Of a stretch of 48,189 bases of DNA, positions 1-6,320 are shown piece by piece (position 1 is the stretch's first letter; each line of letters opens with the position of its first letter). Position numbers and translations under genes: made by a program. The notes below the pieces were generated by a model. It ran no database searches and was not told the origin of the DNA. It worked only from the letters and a program-made list of their open reading frames with translations. Source of the DNA: Nitrospiria bacterium (GTDB taxonomy: Bacteria; Nitrospirota; UBA9217); NCBI GenBank assembly GCA_919901555.1, contig CAKKPG010000140.1:1-48189 (forward strand), read 5' to 3'.

Positions 1-300
1 GAGAGCAAGGCTCTCTATAAAAAAATACTTGACAAGAACAAACCAGGACGCAAAGAAAACCGGCCCTCGCCCTCCCGGGGAGAGGGTTGGGTGAGGGGTT
101 TGCTTCGCATTCTTTGCGCACTTTGAGTCTCTGCGAAAAAAATATCTTGCTGTTTTCATTCTACCACAGAAGTCGCGGGGGCTGTTGGTATGGAAAATCC
201 TTGCCTGGACTAGACCGGTTTCAAGAAGATTATTTTCAGCCTTGCCCTATTTCGACGTATCGGATATACTACAGCAGATGACTGGCGCAGGAGACCGAAC
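1..300. other. Gene-free left edge with a palindromic repeat
   Basis: No convincing gene is present. Positions 64-98 hold a C-rich then G-rich imperfect palindrome (CCCTCGCCCTCCCGGGG followed by AGAGGG and GTGAGGGG). It resembles short repeats seen again near 3700, 5520 and 6320. The rest is leader and promoter for the two-CW gene. Confidence 0.5.
242..270 (+). promoter_or_regulatory. Putative sigma-70 promoter of the two-CW gene
   Basis: TTGCCC at 242-247 and TATACT at 265-270 are separated by 17 bases and lie about 30 bases upstream of the start codon at 301. An AGGAGA ribosome-binding site sits just before the ATG. Confidence 0.45.
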
Positions 301-885
301 ATGAGTCGCGTGAACTGCTGGGAGTTCAAGAAATGCGGCCGGCAGCCGGGAGGCGAACAGGCGGAGGAGCAAGGCGTCTGTCCGGTTACCGAGCATCGAA
401 AACTGCACGGTATCCACGGCGGCGTGAATGCGGGCAGGGCCTGCTGGATCGTCGCGGGGACCATGTGCGGCGGGAAGGCCGTCGGGACCTTTGCGAAGGC
501 GCTGGGCAACTGCTGGAAGTGCGACTTCTACGCCTCGGTCCGCAGCCGGGAAAACGACGCGACGATTGGGTTCTCAGGCTCGCTCCTCGGCATGCAGCAC
601 GCCGTTGATAAGCTTGTCCATGTCGACCACCTGGCGCAGATCGTCGGCATCGGGCGCGTACGGAACATCGAGGCGCTTCGCAATGAGCTGAAACGCGCGA
701 GCACCCTCATCCTCGGTTCCGGGTTCGACGTGCTCGCGCAGGAGCTGGAGCACCTGTCGCCGATGAAGCCGGCTGCCGTCGAACTCGTGAAAGGCCTTGC
801 CAGGAAAGTCTATCTCATCGTCGACGACCGGAAGGCAAAGGCGCTCGAACAGAGCCTCCTGCAGGTCGTGAACAAATACCTCTAA
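301..885 (+). CDS. Two-CW domain protein
   Basis: A 194-residue soluble protein. The N-terminal 75 residues carry the Cys-Trp pattern of the two-CW family: CWEFKKC at residues 6-12, CWIV at 49-52 with a further Cys at 57, and CWKC at 71-74. The spacing suggests a bound metal or Fe-S cluster. The C-terminal 100 residues are predicted helical and have no motif I recognise. The start is supported by AGGAGA eight bases upstream. The gene stands alone, oriented opposite to the TA genes that follow. Two-CW proteins are often found in delta-proteobacterial and Nitrospirota genomes, sometimes next to signalling proteins; their function is unknown. The family call is by motif only. Confidence 0.75.
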   Translation: MSRVNCWEFKKCGRQPGGEQAEEQGVCPVTEHRKLHGIHGGVNAGRACWIVAGTMCGGKAVGTFAKALGNCWKCDFYASVRSRENDATIGFSGSLLGMQHAVDKLVHVDHLAQIVGIGRVRNIEALRNELKRASTLILGSGFDVLAQELEHLSPMKPAAVELVKGLARKVYLIVDDRKAKALEQSLLQVVNKYL

Positions 886-985
886 AGCCCGCTCCCCGGC
901 TGTTTTTGTCAATCCCTTTTCAAGGCCGAACGACGCCTGCGAACAAACAAGCCGACAACTACTGCGAGAAGCGCGAGCAAGGCAA

Positions 986-1060
986 TCAGAATGCACTCAA
1001 GCTTGTAAGGGAAGCATAAGAAGAACCCTTATAGACGTGATACAGTTCTCCCCGCCTCAT
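986..1060 (-). pseudogene. mazF-like toxin stump
   Basis: Directly after the ribbon-helix-helix antitoxin, with an ATGA overlap, an ORF begins MRRGELYHVYK. This is the typical N-terminus of MazF/PemK mRNA interferases (MRRGELYxVxKP). Similarity ends after about 11 residues and the frame stops after 24 codons. Downstream DNA in another frame encodes only a short hydrophobic stretch. Seen: the start, the overlap and the early stop. Inferred: the gene was truncated by a deletion or replacement and the toxin is inactive. Confidence 0.6.
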
Positions 1061-1287
1061 AGGTCAGCTTGAAATAAAAGAACGTCCGCCGCTTCTTTAT
1101 TGAGCTTATCCGATTTCTTATTGAGGATTTCAAGATCGGCGAGATCACGATTGATATGGATGCGGCGCTCGACATACTCCTTGACGGCCTCCTCGATAAG
1201 CTGCGACCTGTTCTTCCTGCCGCCGAACTCTTTATCGATGGTCTTCATCAAACCCTCGTCGAGTGCTACAGATGTCTTGATTTTCAT
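1057..1287 (-). CDS. Ribbon-helix-helix antitoxin (MazE/CopG-like)
   Basis: A 76-residue protein. It opens with a beta strand (KIKTSVALD), followed by the two helices of a ribbon-helix-helix DNA-binding domain around the GGRKNRSQLIEEAVKEYVE segment (about residues 22-41). The C-terminal part (residues 45-76) is the likely toxin-binding tail, ending NKEAADVLLFQADL as in MazE-type partners of MazF. The stop codon overlaps the start of the truncated mazF-like ORF by ATGA. The antitoxin looks intact and complete although its toxin is not. It may persist as an autoregulator or as protection against a homologous toxin elsewhere. Confidence 0.75.
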   Translation of the reverse strand: MKIKTSVALDEGLMKTIDKEFGGRKNRSQLIEEAVKEYVERRIHINRDLADLEILNKKSDKLNKEAADVLLFQADL

Positions 1288-1305
1288 AGAATAAATAAAC
1301 TGTCT

Positions 1306-1371
1306 TTATCCGATAGTGTCGCGGTCGGCAAGTTTAAGGTAGGCCCGTGCGAGGTCAACCGGTTGCTTCAT
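1306..1371 (-). pseudogene. HEPN-domain partner stump
   Basis: A 21-codon ORF starts inside the end of the MNT gene (17-base overlap) and reads MKQPVDLARAYLKLADRDTIG before a TAA. The N-terminal helix resembles the first helix of HEPN proteins that normally follow an MNT nucleotidyltransferase. The remaining roughly 100 residues are missing: the antitoxin at 1287 follows 18 bases later. Seen: position, overlap and short frame. Inferred: a HEPN toxin lost by deletion. Confidence 0.5.
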
Positions 1372-1675
1372 GCAACACCTTCCCCTGTTTCAAGGCCCCG
1401 TAGAGGGTCGTGCCCGGCAGATGCCCCCATTCCCGGACATCGTCTTCCGAATACACGAGAACATCGACGGGAATCCGGAGGGGCCGCAAAAGACGGCGCA
1501 AACGTACCATCTCCTCAAGCTTGTTGGCCAGATCCCTCTCGATCACCAGCAAATCCACATCTGATTCTTCCGTCGGCCTGCCGTGGGCATATGACCCGAA
1601 CAGGATGATCTTGAGGGGATGCACGGCATCCGCGAGAATCCTTGCTGCTTCGATTATTCGTTCTGTTGCGATCAT
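1355..1675 (-). CDS. MNT-type minimal nucleotidyltransferase
   Basis: A 106-residue protein starting MIATERII. It carries the nucleotidyltransferase signature GSYAHGRPTEESDVDLLV, a GSX10DXD motif for two catalytic Asp residues, with a third acidic strand near PVDVLVYSEDD. In HEPN/MNT modules this protein neutralises the HEPN RNase, in some cases by adding AMP to it. I chose the ATG at 1675 because GGAGGAG lies 11 bases upstream; the longer frame up to 1810 lacks family similarity. Its HEPN partner is reduced to a 21-codon stump just downstream, so the antitoxin stands alone. Confidence 0.8.
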   Translation of the reverse strand: MIATERIIEAARILADAVHPLKIILFGSYAHGRPTEESDVDLLVIERDLANKLEEMVRLRRLLRPLRIPVDVLVYSEDDVREWGHLPGTTLYGALKQGKVLHEATG

Positions 1676-1789
1676 GACTGAGCGAACTCCTCCGGCTTCC
1701 GCCGTGAAAGAATAGTACGGCTTCCCGGGAAATGCAAGATGATTTCTACCAGGGGTCGTTGCGTTTGATGCTTGAATATTGCCATCCCA

Positions 1790-1846
1790 CTCAGCTTGCT
1801 TGTTCAGCAAAACGGAAATTTCCAGCTTGTCTCAAGCCACTCTGCT
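1790..1846. repeat. Direct repeat, copy 1
   Basis: A segment of about 57 bases runs from CTCAGCTTGC to CAAGCCACTCTGCT. It is matched at roughly 80% by 2749-2806. Both copies sit at the 3' end of a minus-strand TA gene. The function is unknown; it may be a dispersed element or a recombination scar. Confidence 0.6.
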
Positions 1847-1851
1847 CGGAC

Positions 1852-2298
1852 TCATTCCTCTCCGATCGCTTCGATATCGGCCATATCTTTCTTCCTGCCC
1901 AGCGCCCTTTTGTTCCGAAGAAACTCTTCCTTCCCGAGGTAGTATACCGCAACATCTCCGAAAGTCCCCTTTACGCGGCCGGCGGCCGCTTCTTCCCAGG
2001 ACACCCCGGTAAGAGACGTCACGATATCAACGCGCACGGGCGCGACGCCGAGCTGTACTACCTTTCCCGGAAAGAAGAAATCCTCTTCCGCCAGATCGAG
2101 CTTACCGAAGCCGAAGTCGTCAAGAGCTTGGAGAATACGTCGCGCGTTTTCCGCCTGTGGGCGGACGAGAATGTCCAGGTCCCCCGTGTATCTTGGAGCT
2201 CCATGATACGCGAGTGCATACGCCCCGACGATGATGTACTCGACTTTATGCGCGTTTAACAACGCGAGCAGTTCTCTGAAGTCTTTCTGAACTTCCAT
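1852..2298 (-). CDS. Nucleotidyltransferase-fold protein (DUF6036-like)
   Basis: A 148-residue protein starting MEVQKDFREL. Motifs are YIIVGAYALAYHGAPRYTGDLDILV (residues about 19-44), a G-x-x-A-x-x-x-H helix followed by T-x-D-x-D, and RVDIVTSLTGVSW for a third Asp. This fits the DUF6036/AbiEii-like nucleotidyltransferase group, whose members commonly form TA-like pairs with a small upstream protein. The start at 2298 is preferred over 2322 because the family begins with a helix ahead of LLALLNAHKVEYIIVG. The gene overlaps its upstream partner by 53 bases. Both genes of this pair look intact, unlike the flanking modules. Confidence 0.75.
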   Translation of the reverse strand: MEVQKDFRELLALLNAHKVEYIIVGAYALAYHGAPRYTGDLDILVRPQAENARRILQALDDFGFGKLDLAEEDFFFPGKVVQLGVAPVRVDIVTSLTGVSWEEAAAGRVKGTFGDVAVYYLGKEEFLRNKRALGRKKDMADIEAIGEE

Positions 2299-2428
2299 GA
2301 TATTCCCTTCGCAAGCGCTCAACGGCGGCTATACGCTCCTCGGGCGGTCTCGACAGCCAATACGCAAGATTCTCTTTTATTTCAGAGAACTCCCCCAGGC
2401 TTCCCTTTCGCACGGTCTTTTGAAGCAT
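2246..2428 (-). CDS. Small antitoxin-like partner of the nucleotidyltransferase
   Basis: A 60-residue protein. Its centre, ENLAYWLSRPPEERIAAVE followed by a LRREYHG helix, and the tail ERLQRTARVVKR are typical of the short proteins encoded just upstream of DUF6036-type nucleotidyltransferases. A strong AAGGAGGG ribosome-binding site lies upstream. The stop lies 53 bases inside the next gene, so translation is probably coupled. Function is inferred from this recurrent pairing only. Confidence 0.7.
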   Translation of the reverse strand: MLQKTVRKGSLGEFSEIKENLAYWLSRPPEERIAAVERLRREYHGSSERLQRTARVVKRA

Positions 2429-2801
2429 TTTCCTTTTTCACCCTCCTTAACTATTAATGAGAGTAATGTCAGGCTTTTTGTGTGCGCTTGCAGTATTGTA
2501 ATAAACTATAGGGCACTTTTGGCCCATTTGTCAAGAAGGTATATCGGCCTATTGAGTATATATTCAGGATCAACGTTCACGTAATAAGGAACAACAATGC
2601 CTGTAAATTTTTCGTGTACGGCCGCAGCGTTCCTGATACACACGTCCGCCATGAGGTCGCAAAATTTCGTTAGAGAATCGCTCGACATAACTAATTCCCT
2701 TTCCTACTACCGCGGCGTGTCGGGCTTGAAGATCGTCGTTCTCTGCCCCTCAGCATGCCTATTCCAGCAGAATGAAAATTTTCAGCCGGTCCCAAGCCAC
2801 T
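2429..2801. other. Intergenic region between two TA modules
   Basis: No gene is supported here. The stretch is A+T-rich and holds the promoter of the small antitoxin gene (2505-2534) and the second copy of a 57-base direct repeat (2749-2806). A 60-codon minus-strand frame at 2506-2688 runs through the promoter and matches nothing I recognise. Confidence 0.45.
2505..2534 (-). promoter_or_regulatory. Promoter with palindromic spacer, antitoxin/nucleotidyltransferase pair
   Basis: On the minus strand TTGACA (2529-2534) and TATAGT (2505-2510) are 18 bases apart. The spacer contains GGGCcaaaagtGCCC, a small palindrome placed like an operator, which would suit autorepression by the TA complex. The transcript would have a leader of about 70 bases before 2428. 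Confidence 0.6.
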
Positions 2802-2806
2802 CTACT
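2749..2806. repeat. Direct repeat, copy 2
   Basis: Matches 1790-1846 from CTCAGCATGCC to CAAGCCACTCTACT at about 80%. It overlaps the stop codon of the higA-like gene at 2802. Copy 1 sits 6 bases beyond the stop of the nucleotidyltransferase gene. Confidence 0.6.
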
Positions 2807-3155
2807 TTTTCCGTCTTTTCACCCGACCGGACTTGTAATCGGCCCTTGCTTCCGCTACGCGGTCCGCATACTCAGCAGAAATGCTGACGGTGAGCTTCTT
2901 CCCCAGTGCAGCGGCAAAGCGCTCCAGGGTGGATAACTTAATGTCCTCGGCGTGGTTTTCAATCCTTGAAATTGCCGTCTTCTTGGTTCTTAATCTCATG
3001 GCCAGTTCATCCTGGGTCAGACCCGCGGCCTCCCGCGCCTCCCTGAGCGTGACACCGATCTTGAACTGCTCGTACCCTTCTTCATAGCCCTTTGCAAAAG
3101 CACTGTCGCGCTTTTTGCGTTCATTGACATATTTTCGAAGGGGGATCATTTCCAT
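2802..3155 (-). CDS. XRE-family antitoxin (HigA-like)
   Basis: A 117-residue protein starting MEMIPLRKYVNERKK. The helix-turn-helix spans about residues 35-90: TLREAREAAGLTQDELAMRLRTKKTAISRIEN, the Cro/C1 pattern, followed by LSTLERFAAALGKKL. The N-terminal segment with FAKGYEEGYEQF is typical of HigA/RelB-type antitoxins paired with Gp49-like HigB toxins. I prefer the internal ATG at 3155 over 3194 because the upstream residues read in the wrong frame through a HigB remnant. It should bind its own promoter DNA and a HigB toxin, but only the middle of a higB remains just upstream. Confidence 0.8.
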   Translation of the reverse strand: MEMIPLRKYVNERKKRDSAFAKGYEEGYEQFKIGVTLREAREAAGLTQDELAMRLRTKKTAISRIENHAEDIKLSTLERFAAALGKKLTVSISAEYADRVAEARADYKSGRVKRRKK

Positions 3156-3238
3156 CGCAATGCCCTCGATCCGAATTGGATTCTGTACTCCCAAATCTCG
3201 CCTGAACTTGCCACCTTTTTAATATGTGCTCCCCGCAA
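3146..3238 (-). pseudogene. higB-like toxin remnant
   Basis: In the frame after the vapC remnant stop, about 30 codons read HIKKVASSGEIWEYRIQF then GSRALRW. This is the conserved middle of Gp49/HigB (RelE-fold) toxins. The part before it and the catalytic C-terminal strand are absent, and the frame stops at a TGA overlapping the start of the higA-like gene. Seen: the conserved block and the stop. Inferred: deletion joined a higB fragment to the end of a vapC. Confidence 0.65.
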
Positions 3239-3357
3239 TCATTCCTGATAAATCTTCAGCGCTATAATTTTTCTGACGTTGTCCAAATCACCGTCATTGT
3301 AGAACAGAATGAGATCAAGCTCAAGTGCGGCTTGATCAATGTATCAACAAGAACCAC
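3239..3357 (-). pseudogene. vapC with large internal deletion and frameshift
   Basis: A GTG at 3357, overlapping the end of vapB, starts VVLVDT, the classic VapC opening with the first PIN-domain Asp. After six or seven codons the frame shifts and the DNA encodes IDQAALELDLILFYNDGD then LDNVRKIIALKIYQE and a stop. That is the C-terminal strand and tail of VapC (FxNDxDFDxIxxxxxLKIYQE). Roughly 80 to 90 codons holding the other catalytic acids are missing. Inferred: an inactive toxin. Confidence 0.7.
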
Positions 3358-3559
3358 TGCGCGCCCCCTTGCGCAGTGGTTTATGATCGTAGTCCTCTCT
3401 GAACGCGATCTTTCCCCTCAGGTCCCGAATGTCCGACCTTTGTCGAACAGCAATAAGCTCTTCCAGGGCTTCGTGAATAAGCTCATTTACGGTTTTTGCC
3501 TTAGAAAACTTGAAGGCGTGTTTCACAAGTTCGTCGTTCAATACAATATTTGTCCGCAT
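3344..3559 (-). CDS. vapB: VapB-family antitoxin
   Basis: A 71-residue protein, MRTNIVLNDELVKHAFKF then SKAKTVNELIHEALEELI, the ribbon-helix-helix start of the VapB family that opens MRTNI(V/E)hDD. The RSDIRDLRGKIAF segment is the toxin-binding tail. The start at 3559 is set by family length; the frame up to 3772 is not supported. It overlaps the start of a vapC remnant, the normal vapBC arrangement. The antitoxin appears complete although its toxin is deleted. Confidence 0.8.
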   Translation of the reverse strand: MRTNIVLNDELVKHAFKFSKAKTVNELIHEALEELIAVRQRSDIRDLRGKIAFREDYDHKPLRKGARSGSC

Positions 3560-3572
3560 ACTATGTACCTCA

Positions 3573-3601
3573 ATATAATCATAATAGTATATATTTTGCA
3601 A
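3573..3601 (-). promoter_or_regulatory. Putative promoter of the orphan vapB
   Basis: Minus-strand TTGCAA (3596-3601) and TTATAT (3573-3578) are 17 bases apart in a very A+T-rich stretch. Expected transcription start is close to 3566, a few bases before the ATG at 3559. Confidence 0.4.
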
Positions 3602-3689
3602 AAAGAAAACCAACAATTTTCTCTCTATCATAGCCTCATAATCGACATAAAAAGGCCGAAGCATTTGACCGCTCCGGCCTCTCTCTTTT

Positions 3690-3780
3690 AAACTTTCCCT
3701 CCCGCTTTGTTGAGAGGGGCCAAAGAGAGGGCGGAACGCCGATTCATGCACTTCACCCCCTCCCCCCATCAAGAGGGAAG
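3690..3780. repeat. CCCTCC/GAGAGG-type short repeats
   Basis: Pyrimidine-rich CCCTCC and purine-rich GAGAGGGG blocks alternate here (TTTCCCTCCCGC, GAGAGGGGCC, CCCCTCCCCCC, AAGAGGGAAG). Similar blocks occur near 64, 5520 and 6320. They may form weak hairpins between the kinase-like gene and vapB. Confidence 0.4.
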
Positions 3781-3788
3781 CTGTTAAT

Positions 3789-5501
3789 TTAAACCTTCCA
3801 GATCACCTCAAAATTGCAAATGATGACATCGGGCTCGCCTGATTTGTCCTTCATGATTGCGCCTTTGGCGTCCACCGCGAGAAGAAGGTCGTTGGGTTTC
3901 AATAATGACCCGTCGTACCCGGCCTCCCTCAGCCGCGCAATGACATTCTCCAGGAGCTTTCTGCTTTGCGATTCATCGATGATCTTTTTGCGGACCGCCT
4001 TGGCCAGATCGACCGGCGTGAGCAGCGCGCCTTCCTGCTTCGACACCCATTCATCGGGGCCGTTGTAGTAGCCGCGGATCGTTATGTAGTTGTGGTCTTC
4101 TCCCAGGATCGGATTGCCGTCGTTGTCCAGGATATCCTTGTGGGTCTCGTACCTGCGGGGGTCGACCGACCGTTCCAGCTTTTCGCTGCCCGTCGCGTAG
4201 ATCGCCCGTACATATACCGCGTGGATCCCCAGCTGGTTCAGCGTCTCGGAGATGGCGAACTCCTCGAAGGGGCTGTTGATCCCGTACTGCCTGATCTTCT
4301 CGATCTCCCCGGCGTTGAATTTTTTGTCGGCCGGGACCTCGCCCACGCGGGATGTTTCCCAGACGAGATGGATGTTGTCCTTCGTGACCGTGTAATACAC
4401 CTCATTGTCATCGGACAGGCTCAGGGAAGGCGTCTTACGCCAGCGCTCGGGCAGGAAATAATCGAACAGCCGCGCGTTCCGACCCACGACCCACATGCGG
4501 CCGCCGGTGCTTTCGGCATGACCGAAGATGTAGGGCACGCCGAGGATATCCGTGCGGGTCAGGTGCGAAGGCAGGGGCGCGGGGTTGAGCCGGTCCCGCA
4601 TATCGTCAAGATAGGAATGCCGCCTCGAAGCCTTGACCCGGTCCTCGTGCTCAGGCGTCCGGAAGAGCAGCTCATAATCGATGACCGAGTATTTCCCGAC
4701 ATTCAGCAGATGGTAGACCATGTCCGCCTGCTTCCGCGCCGCATCGGCATCCCCGCTTCCGCCTGCCTGCTCGATGCGCTCACAGTCATCTTCATCGAGG
4801 ATCACGTGCTCGGGCTTCATGTCCGCCATGTGGTACCCTTTTATGCTCAGGTCTTCGAAGGCCTTCTTCTGCATGGTCTGCAGGTGATGAACGATGTCGG
4901 GGATCTCGAGCTTGATGTGCTCGAAGAGCTCGATGAGGTTCTTGCCCCTGATCCATTCATAAACGAGCTTGTATTGTTTCAGAATATCGAGGTCGATGCC
5001 CGGATGGCGCACGCGGATGCGGTTGATCTTGGCCCGGGAACGTCCGCTCTGCCAGAGCTGCATTCTCTGAGGCGGCACGTAGATCGCCAGGGGCCGCTGC
5101 ACCCTGATCCACCCGATCCGCTGGCCGACCTGCTTGTCGCCCATCTCCATGACCAGGGCGAACTCTTCCCAGGGGCTGTTGAACTCGGCGCTGACGAACT
5201 CCTCGAGCGTGTGGGTGTTGATCGGGACGTCTTCTCCCACGCGGCAGTTCTTGACGACGAGGTCCAGGCTGGCGCCGTTGATGCGCCTCGTCGGCACGCG
5301 GTACACGGAACTGGTCCCCAGCAGCCGGACCCGGTGCCTGGTGAACCAGCTCTCTTCATACCAGTTTTTGATATCGAGATGTTCCTGATGGGGTTCGGCA
5401 AAACGGGTAAAGTACAGGTCTCCGCCGTCGTCGGTCTTGGTGTGCAGGTATACCACGCCCAACACGTTCACGAGGGCTTTATGGGGAGCGGTCTTTTTCA
5501 C
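3789..5501 (-). CDS. Tandem kinase-like / degenerate kinase-like protein
   Basis: A 570-residue soluble protein with two copies of a protein-kinase-like fold (my reading). Copy 1: a beta-3-like LVVKNCRVGE with Lys84, a hinge-like KLVYEWIRGKNL near 178-189, a catalytic-loop-like GYHMADMKPEH (His224, Asp227, Lys229, residues 222-232), and VIDYEL with Asp275 at the DFG position. Copy 2 repeats the order: LVWETSRVGE (Lys replaced by Glu382), NSPFEEFAI at 409-417 mirroring NSPWEEFAL at 108-116, GYDGSLLKPND at 528-538 (catalytic Asp replaced by Leu533), and CNFE (Asp replaced by Asn563). Copy 1 could bind ATP and transfer phosphate; copy 2 looks like a pseudokinase. No neighbour suggests a substrate, and the gene sits between TA modules. 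I do not recognise the family by name. Confidence 0.7.
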   Translation of the reverse strand: MKKTAPHKALVNVLGVVYLHTKTDDGGDLYFTRFAEPHQEHLDIKNWYEESWFTRHRVRLLGTSSVYRVPTRRINGASLDLVVKNCRVGEDVPINTHTLEEFVSAEFNSPWEEFALVMEMGDKQVGQRIGWIRVQRPLAIYVPPQRMQLWQSGRSRAKINRIRVRHPGIDLDILKQYKLVYEWIRGKNLIELFEHIKLEIPDIVHHLQTMQKKAFEDLSIKGYHMADMKPEHVILDEDDCERIEQAGGSGDADAARKQADMVYHLLNVGKYSVIDYELLFRTPEHEDRVKASRRHSYLDDMRDRLNPAPLPSHLTRTDILGVPYIFGHAESTGGRMWVVGRNARLFDYFLPERWRKTPSLSLSDDNEVYYTVTKDNIHLVWETSRVGEVPADKKFNAGEIEKIRQYGINSPFEEFAISETLNQLGIHAVYVRAIYATGSEKLERSVDPRRYETHKDILDNDGNPILGEDHNYITIRGYYNGPDEWVSKQEGALLTPVDLAKAVRKKIIDESQSRKLLENVIARLREAGYDGSLLKPNDLLLAVDAKGAIMKDKSGEPDVIICNFEVIWKV

Positions 5502-5517
5502 GGTCTTCGTTTCCGGT

Positions 5518-5556
5518 CATTCCCCTCCTTGACAAGGGAGGGGTCACAGGGGCGGC
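5518..5556. repeat. CCCTCC/GGAGGG palindromic repeat
   Basis: CCCCTCCTTGACAAGGGAGGGG forms an imperfect hairpin between vapC and the kinase-like gene, followed by CACAGGGGCGG. It belongs to the same type of short repeat as at 64-98 and 6321-6348, and may end transcription from vapBC or act as a REP-like element. Confidence 0.45.
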
Positions 5557-5570
5557 GCTCCTTCCCGTAA

Positions 5571-5963
5571 CTATTTCCCCGGCAACAGCAGCCCATCGAT
5601 CTCCTCGAAGTGCCGGTCGAATGAGTACAGCGCCATCCCATGCTTCAACGCGTTCGCGGCGATCCAGACATCGTTCGAGGGGATCGGCCTTCCCTTTGCC
5701 TTCAACTTCTTCACGATCAACGCGTAATATTCTGCGGTCTCCAGGTCATGCAAGAGCGCCTCCACTCGGGGCGCATTGAGAAATGTTTCCAGTTCCCGTC
5801 GGTTCTTCGCTTCCTTGTTGCCGAGAGAAAATCCGGCGTAAAGTTCTGCGATGACCGCTATGTCCACGCCTATGACATCACATATCCGGAACACTTCAAC
5901 GACATCCGCAGCGTTGTTCTTGAAGGCGACATAGATGTTCGTGTCGATGGCCAGGCGCCTCAT
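5571..5963 (-). CDS. vapC: VapC-family PIN-domain toxin
   Basis: A 130-residue PIN-domain RNase. Acidic residues of the Mg2+ site are visible: Asp7 in AIDTNIYVAF, Glu40 in IAELYAGF, Asp98 in PSNDVWIAANAL and Asp119 in FDRHFEEIDGL. Unlike the deleted vapC at 3239-3357 this copy is full length. VapC enzymes cut specific tRNAs or rRNA when freed from VapB. Its start overlaps the end of the antitoxin gene by ATGA, so the two are translationally coupled. Target RNA cannot be read from the sequence. Confidence 0.88.
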   Translation of the reverse strand: MRRLAIDTNIYVAFKNNAADVVEVFRICDVIGVDIAVIAELYAGFSLGNKEAKNRRELETFLNAPRVEALLHDLETAEYYALIVKKLKAKGRPIPSNDVWIAANALKHGMALYSFDRHFEEIDGLLLPGK

Positions 5964-6217
5964 TTCCAGATGTCCTCATCGATCCGCTCAAAGATCTTCG
6001 TATTCTTCCTGAACGCCGTTGTTTCTTCCCTGCTCCACCCGCCTGCGAGCGCGTCCAGGTCGTGATGCTTCTTGAACACCGGTTCCTTGCCCGTCCCCGT
6101 GACTTTTTTCAATGCCTGGATAACCCACTGGTTCGCGCTCAGATTGTTCTGCTGTGCACGGGATTTGATGGCCCGATCCAGTTCAGGATCGATGCCGCGT
6201 ATGGTCAGCGTTTTCAT
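5960..6217 (-). CDS. vapB: VapB/FitA-like antitoxin
   Basis: An 85-residue antitoxin. The N-terminus, MKTLTIRGIDPELDRAIKSR followed by AQQNNLSANQWVIQAL, is a ribbon-helix-helix domain of the FitA/Arc type. The C-terminal part (WSREETTAFRKNTKIFERID) is the toxin-binding tail. GGAGG lies just upstream of the ATG. It forms a two-gene operon with the PIN toxin and is driven by a consensus promoter at 6260-6288 with A+T-rich half-sites that could be its operator. Confidence 0.85.
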   Translation of the reverse strand: MKTLTIRGIDPELDRAIKSRAQQNNLSANQWVIQALKKVTGTGKEPVFKKHHDLDALAGGWSREETTAFRKNTKIFERIDEDIWK

Positions 6218-6259
6218 GTCGGTCCTCCATAAATGAAGCCATATTGTGATGTCATTATG

Positions 6260-6288
6260 ATTATATAAAATGAATGCATAATTGTCAA
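6260..6288 (-). promoter_or_regulatory. Consensus sigma-70 promoter of vapBC
   Basis: On the minus strand TTGACA (6283-6288) and TATAAT (6260-6265) are exact consensus with a 17-base spacer. ATTATG and CATAAT half-sites flank the core, a plausible operator for VapBC autorepression. A promoter this strong makes sense only if repressed. Confidence 0.75.
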
Positions 6289-6320
6289 CCGGTTTTCCGG
6301 GCGATCCAGAAAGACAACAA

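Noticed and set aside
896-985. A hydrophobic stretch (LIALLALLAVVVGLFVRRRR) on the minus strand, downstream of the mazF stump
   Set aside because: It looks like a membrane anchor, but no start codon is in frame after an upstream TAA and it is only about 30 codons. It may be the tail of a lost gene.
2506-2688. A 60-codon minus-strand ORF (MSSDSLTKFCDLMADV...)
   Set aside because: It runs through a clear promoter (2505-2534), matches nothing I recognise and has no convincing ribosome-binding site.
3966-5570. A 534-codon plus-strand ORF
   Set aside because: It is the antisense shadow of the kinase-like gene, rich in His, Asp and Arg, with no domain. Similar long shadows at 6320-8104, 9445-11310 and 19155-20384 were dropped for the same reason.
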